A stretch of DNA of 64,000 bases. It comes from Beutenbergia cavernae DSM 12333. Lineage in GTDB: Bacteria; Actinomycetota; Actinomycetes; Actinomycetales; Beutenbergiaceae. The first letter of the stretch is position 1. Each line of letters opens with the position of its first letter. The notes under the pieces were generated by a model that was not told where the DNA came from, ran no database searches, and was given only the letters and a program-made list of their open reading frames with translations. The position numbers were made by a program, and so were the translations under genes. Where the stretch lies: positions 3,597,025-3,661,024 of the forward strand of contig NC_012669.1 in NCBI RefSeq assembly GCF_000023105.1, written 5' to 3'. Below, piece after piece: positions 60,201 to 64,000 of this stretch.

Positions 60201-60236
60201 CCTTACAAGCGTAAGGATGACTTACGCATGTAAGGT
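60201..60236. promoter_or_regulatory. Double palindrome at divergent reductase/TetR promoters
   Basis: Two inverted repeats, CCTTACAAGCGTAAGG (60201-60216) and CTTACGCATGTAAG (60221-60234), have centres 19 bp apart. The first overlaps a leftward TACGCT -10 for the reductase (60213-60208), the second a rightward TAAGGT -10 for tetR (60231-60236). This is a convincing two-site TetR operator. Confidence 0.7.
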
Positions 60237-60265
60237 CGTCAAGACGTCGACCCCCGGGAGCCCTC

Positions 60266-60910
60266 GTGCCGCCACCTCGCCCGCTGAGCAGGGATCGCGT
60301 GCTCCAGGCCGCGATCCGCGTCGCCGACCGCGGCGGCGTCCAGGCGATCACCATGCGGAAGGTGGCACAGGAGCTCGGCGTCGAGGCGATGTCGCTGTAC
60401 CACCACGTGCCGGGCAAGGAGGCGCTGCTCGACGGCGTCGTGGACACGGTCTTCGCGGCGATCGACCTGCCCGCCACCGGCGGCGACTGGCGCGACGCGA
60501 TCCGCGCGCGGGCCGCCTCCGCCCGCACGGTGCTGACGGCGCACAGCTGGGCCCTCGGGCTCCTGGACTCGCGTCGCGACCCGGGACCGGCGACGCTGCG
60601 CCACCACGACGCCGCCTTGGGCGTCCTGCGCGGCGCTGGCTTCGATCTCCCGATGGCCGCGCACGCCATCTCGCTCATCGACAGCTACGTCAACGGGTGG
60701 GTCCTCGCCGAGGCGAACCTGCCGGTGATGACGCCGGGCGACGTCGAGGACGTGGCCGGTGGCATCCTCGAGCACCTGCCGGCGGACGAGCTGCCCCACC
60801 TCACGGAGATGATCGTCGACCACGCCCTGCGGCCGGGCTACGACCACACGGCCGAGTTCGGCTGGGGCCTCGACCTCGTGCTGGACGCGCTCGAGGAGCG
60901 CCGGACGTAG
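60266..60910 (+). CDS. TetR-family regulator (TetR_C_1 type)
   Basis: A 214-residue repressor with the HTH at about residues 8-50 (RVLQAAIRVADRGGVQAIT, MRKVAQELGVEAMSLYHHV, KEALLDGVVD) and a C-terminal domain of the TetR_C_1 type (SYVNGWVLAEANLP). The GTG at 60266 follows GGGAG. It is divergent from the F420-type reductase and probably represses both through the double palindrome; the ligand is unknown. It converges with the APC permease with 6 bp between. Confidence 0.88.
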   Translation: MPPPRPLSRDRVLQAAIRVADRGGVQAITMRKVAQELGVEAMSLYHHVPGKEALLDGVVDTVFAAIDLPATGGDWRDAIRARAASARTVLTAHSWALGLLDSRRDPGPATLRHHDAALGVLRGAGFDLPMAAHAISLIDSYVNGWVLAEANLPVMTPGDVEDVAGGILEHLPADELPHLTEMIVDHALRPGYDHTAEFGWGLDLVLDALEERRT

Positions 60911-60916
60911 CGCAGG

Positions 60917-62368
60917 TCAGTTCACGGGACCGCGCGTCGAGATCTGGTCGAGGTCCTCCTCGTCCGGACGCGGGGTCCGGACGCCGAGCGCGCGGTTGAT
61001 CAGCATCGTGATCCCCCACAGCACGAGGCCGAGGACGAGGAGCACACCCGCGACGCCGTACTGCGCCGGATCGCGCCCGGTCCACGGCCCGACGAAGTAC
61101 GCGCACGCCATCGCACCGATGACCGGCACCGCCGTCGGAGCGCGGAAGTGCGCGTGGTCGACCGTGCGGCGCCGGAGCACGAGCACAGCGATGTTGACGA
61201 TCGTGAACACACCGAGCAGGAGGAGCGCCGTCGTCCCGCCGAGCACCGCCGTCGCCTCCGAATCCGCGAACGACACGTAGACGATGAGCCCGAACGCGAG
61301 AGCCGTCGTGAACAGGATCGCCGTCCACGGCGTCCGACGGCGTTCGTGCACCTTCCCGAGGATCGGGGGCAGCACGCGCTGCCGTGCCATCCCGTACAGC
61401 AGCCGGCTCGCCATCAGCATGTTGATGAGGGCCGAGTTGGCGACGGCGAACATCGAGATGAACGGGAAGATCTGGTCCACCGGGAGGCCCGGAGCCCCGG
61501 CGCGCACGACCTCGAGCAGCGGCGTCTCGCTCGCGGCGAGCTCGCCGACCGGCACCAGTGCGACGGCGGAGATCGCCACCAGCACGTAGATCAGGCCCGT
61601 GATCGTCAGGCCCGTGAACATGATCCTCGGGAAGATCCGCGTGGGCTCCTTCGTCTCCTCGGCCATGTTGACCGCGTCCTCGAACCCGACCATCGCGAAG
61701 AACGCGAGCGTGGTCGCGGCCGTCACCGCGAGGAACGCGCTCTTGTCGTCAGGAGTCTCGAACGCGACCACCCGGGAGAAGTCGGCCGTCGTCCCGAAGA
61801 ACGCCCAGATGCCGACGAGGATGACGAGCAGCAGACCCGACAGCTCGATGCACGTGAGGACGACGTTCGCCTTGACGCTCTCGGAGACGCCACGCAGGTT
61901 GACGAGCGCCACGAGCGCCATGAAGCCGAGGGCCACCCACACGATCGTGGACGTCGACGGCTCCTCGACGCTCGTGAAGCCGACGATCGCGTTCGCGGCG
62001 AACGCCCGCGACGCCGTCGAGGCCGACGTGATGCCCGAGCTCATCACCGTGAAGCAGACCATGAACGTCAGGACGTGGATCCCGAACGCCCGGTGCGTGT
62101 ACAGCGCGGCGCCGGCGGCGTGCGGGTACTTCGTGACCAGCTCGAGGTAGGAGAACGCCGTCACGAGCGCGACGGCGAAGGCGACGACGAACGGCAGCCA
62201 CGCGGCGCCGCCCACCTCCGCGGCGACGTCGCCCGTGAGCGCGTAGACGCCCGTCCCGAGGATGTCGCCGACGATGAACAGCAGGAGCAGTCCCGGACCC
62301 ATGACCCGCTTGAGGCTCGGCCCGTCAGGACCCTGCGCCGTCGTCGTGGTGCCGCCGGACTCCGCCAT
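60917..62368 (-). CDS. APC-family amino acid/polyamine permease
   Basis: A 483-residue membrane transporter with about 12-13 helices, starting with the typical unwound-helix motif GPGLLLLFIVGDILGTGVYA and later FFAMVGFEDAVNMAEETKEPTR, as in the APC superfamily amino-acid transporters. The substrate is not predictable; there is no adjacent catabolic gene. It begins at the ATG at 62368 and ends 6 bp from the TetR gene end. Confidence 0.88.
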   Translation of the reverse strand: MAESGGTTTTAQGPDGPSLKRVMGPGLLLLFIVGDILGTGVYALTGDVAAEVGGAAWLPFVVAFAVALVTAFSYLELVTKYPHAAGAALYTHRAFGIHVLTFMVCFTVMSSGITSASTASRAFAANAIVGFTSVEEPSTSTIVWVALGFMALVALVNLRGVSESVKANVVLTCIELSGLLLVILVGIWAFFGTTADFSRVVAFETPDDKSAFLAVTAATTLAFFAMVGFEDAVNMAEETKEPTRIFPRIMFTGLTITGLIYVLVAISAVALVPVGELAASETPLLEVVRAGAPGLPVDQIFPFISMFAVANSALINMLMASRLLYGMARQRVLPPILGKVHERRRTPWTAILFTTALAFGLIVYVSFADSEATAVLGGTTALLLLGVFTIVNIAVLVLRRRTVDHAHFRAPTAVPVIGAMACAYFVGPWTGRDPAQYGVAGVLLVLGLVLWGITMLINRALGVRTPRPDEEDLDQISTRGPVN

Positions 62369-62453
62369 GTCGCCCTCCGCATCCCGGGGCGACCCTGCCC
62401 CGACCGGCCTCAGGATGGCCCCGGTGCCGCGGGTTGTCGAGGACCCGCGCCGA

Positions 62454-63395
62454 TCACTCCTTGACGGCTCCGGCGGTCAGGCCACCGCGCCAGTACCGCT
62501 GGAGCACGATCATCGCGATGGCCAGCGGGACCACCGAGACCAGCACCCCGCCCGTGGTGAGCTCGTAGAACTCGGGCAGCCGGTCGACCTGCGCGCGCCA
62601 GTTGTTGAGCCCGAGCGTGATCGGGTAGAGGGACTGGTCGGCGAGCATCACGAGCGGCAGGAAGTAGTTGTTCCAGATGCCGACGAGCTGGAACAGGAAC
62701 ACGGTGACGAGTGCCGGCGTCAGGGCGCGCAGACCGAGCTGGTGGAAGATGCGCAGCTCGCCCGCGCCGTCGATCCGGGCGGCCTCGACGATCGAGTCCG
62801 GCACGGTCGCCGTCGCGTAGATCCGGCACAGGAACAGCCCGAACGGTGAGACGAGCGACGGGATGAGCACGCTGGCGTACGTGTTCGCGAGGCCGAGCTG
62901 GCTGAACAGCAGGAACAGCGGCAGCGCCGTCGCCGTCCCGGGGACGAGCACGCCGCCGAGGATCAGCCCGAACACGAGCTCCCGGCCCCGGAAGGAGTAC
63001 TTCGCGAGCGCGTAGCCCCCCGCCGCGGCGAAGTACGTCGCGATGAGCCCACCGACACCGGCGTACAGCACGGAGTTCGCGAACCAGCGGACGAAGATCC
63101 CGCCGTCGTACGTGAAGACCTGCGCGATGTTGGACCACAGGTTGAACGTGGGCGCGAACCAGAAGCCGTTCGTGGCGAACAGGTCCTCGGTGGTCTTCGT
63201 CGCGGCGACGAACACCCAGTACACCGGGACGAGGAAGTAGAGGGCGACGACGACGAGGATCCCCGTCACGATGATCGTGCGGGCCGGGGAGGTGCTCCCG
63301 TGCTCCGGGCCGACGTGCCGGCGCTGACGGGTGGGCGTCGCCGTCCGGGTCGTGGCCGGGGCCGACGACGCCGCGGTGCCCGAGGTCGCGGTCAC
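62454..63395 (-). CDS. Carbohydrate ABC transporter permease (MalG type)
   Basis: A 313-residue inner-membrane permease of a sugar importer. A 40-residue polar N-terminus precedes six helices; the ATPase-contact EAA loop is [19 protein letters not shown] followed by LRALTPAL. The family (MalG/AraQ/LacG) takes up oligosaccharides with a MalF-type partner, which here overlaps it by 4 bp upstream. The GTG at 63395 is used as start. The sugar is unknown; arabino-oligosaccharides or galactosides would suit the glycosidases in the window, which is speculation. Confidence 0.9.
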   Translation of the reverse strand: MTATSGTAASSAPATTRTATPTRQRRHVGPEHGSTSPARTIIVTGILVVVALYFLVPVYWVFVAATKTTEDLFATNGFWFAPTFNLWSNIAQVFTYDGGIFVRWFANSVLYAGVGGLIATYFAAAGGYALAKYSFRGRELVFGLILGGVLVPGTATALPLFLLFSQLGLANTYASVLIPSLVSPFGLFLCRIYATATVPDSIVEAARIDGAGELRIFHQLGLRALTPALVTVFLFQLVGIWNNYFLPLVMLADQSLYPITLGLNNWRAQVDRLPEFYELTTGGVLVSVVPLAIAMIVLQRYWRGGLTAGAVKE

Positions 63396-64000
63396 GAGCG
63401 TCCCTTCCGGTTCACGAAGCGGAGGAACGCGAACGACAGGATGAACGCGGCGAGCGCGATGATCACGGACTGCGCCGCGGCCACGCCGTACTCGTTGTAG
63501 TTGAACGCGGAGTTGAACGCCGAGAGGTTCGGCGTGTAGTCGTTGTTGATCGCCGGCGACACCGTCTGCAGCACCTGAGGCTCCGCGAACAGCTGGAGCG
63601 TGCCGATGATCGAGAAGACCGTCGCGAGGACGAGCGCGGGGCGGATGAGCGGGAGCTGCACCGACCGCGCGATCCGCCACGTGCTCGCGCCGTCGACCCG
63701 GGCCGCCTCGTACAGCTCGCCCGGGATCGACTTCAGCTGCGCGACGATGATGAGCATGTTGTAGCCCGTGTACGTCCACGTCACGATGTTCGCGATCGAC
63801 CACAGGACGGTGCTCGGCCCCAAGAAGTCGACGGTGATCCCGAGCCGCTCCGCGAGGTCGACGATCGGGCTCAGGCCGGGCAGGTACAGGAACGACCAGA
63901 GGATCGTCGCGATCACGCCGGGCACGCCGTACGGCATGAAGTACGAGGCACGGAAGAACTGCGGCCAGCGAGCCGACGCCGTCTCGAGCAGCAGGGCGAG
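63392..64000 (-). CDS. Carbohydrate ABC transporter permease (MalF type), partial
   Basis: The C-terminal 203 or so residues of a MalF-type permease; the frame is open to the window edge, so the start lies to the right. The EAA loop is [26 protein letters not shown] and membrane helices include [15 protein letters not shown]-type and [11 protein letters not shown] segments. It is cotranscribed with the MalG-type gene (4-bp overlap). The binding protein gene is presumably further upstream, outside the window. Confidence 0.9.
   Translation of the reverse strand, partial: LALLLETASARWPQFFRASYFMPYGVPGVIATILWSFLYLPGLSPIVDLAERLGITVDFLGPSTVLWSIANIVTWTYTGYNMLIIVAQLKSIPGELYEAARVDGASTWRIARSVQLPLIRPALVLATVFSIIGTLQLFAEPQVLQTVSPAINNDYTPNLSAFNSAFNYNEYGVAAAQSVIIALAAFILSFAFLRFVNRKGRS

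Overview
The window is a high-GC, densely coding bacterial chromosome segment. Menaquinone genes (menA, menB, menE), the Ccs/Res type II cytochrome c maturation genes, DisA-RadA, bS22 with its excisionase-type HTH partner, an EspC/WXG-like type VII secretion pair, an F420-type oxidoreductase and many leaderless transcripts all point to Actinomycetota. The arabinan and galactoside glycosidases fit Micrococcales such as Cellulomonadaceae or Promicromonosporaceae; that family-level placement is inference. I see no rRNA, tRNA, insertion sequence, prophage or CRISPR array. The last ABC permease runs off the right edge.

Layout. 0.1-5 kb: katA with a Fur-type peroxide regulator, mgtE, and a sugE/TetR pair divergent from menB. 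6-16 kb: two tiny secreted or membrane proteins, a YerB lipoprotein, menE and menA, then a tightly overlapping cytochrome c maturation operon (phosphatase-resA-ccdA-resB-ccsB). 15.5-19.8 kb: MarR/YceI pair, glutaredoxin, HAD hydrolase and an HTH-MurA fusion. 19.9-22.2 kb: GH51 arabinofuranosidase, bS22 and HTH. 22.3-29.2 kb: thiamine-binding protein, glycosyltransferase, ECF sigma factor, hydrolase, AcuC and a TrkH/TrkA potassium system. 29.2-37.3 kb: araB-araD-araA-dehydrogenase operon and an upstream membrane protein-proC-lacI operon. 37.4-42.3 kb: kinase, radA, disA and mutY. 42.3-45.3 kb: the EspC/DUF1023/LppA-like cassette. 45.3-51.2 kb: NAGS-like acetyltransferase and SorC regulator facing glpD-glpF-glpK. 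51.3-60 kb: GH43 arabinanase, FMN oxidoreductase, HisRS-like orphan, TspO-like protein, LEA-like protein, uridine kinase and GH42 beta-galactosidase. 59.7-64 kb: F420-type reductase/TetR pair, APC permease and sugar ABC permeases.

How it fits together. Three separate transcription units make up an arabinan-to-xylulose-5-phosphate route: exported GH43 arabinanase, cytoplasmic GH51 arabinofuranosidase and AraBDA. Each has a LacI-type palindrome in its promoter, and each has, further upstream, a block of hairpin-forming repeats built on the same core (GTGTGGTTCGTCC). I found this repeat family only at these three promoters, which makes it the most unusual pattern in the window. A second genome-wide style feature is leaderless transcription: at least 17 genes carry a TANNNT element 6-7 nt before the start codon, and this settles several start sites. 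Several convergent gene pairs share terminator hairpins whose stems contain both stop codons.
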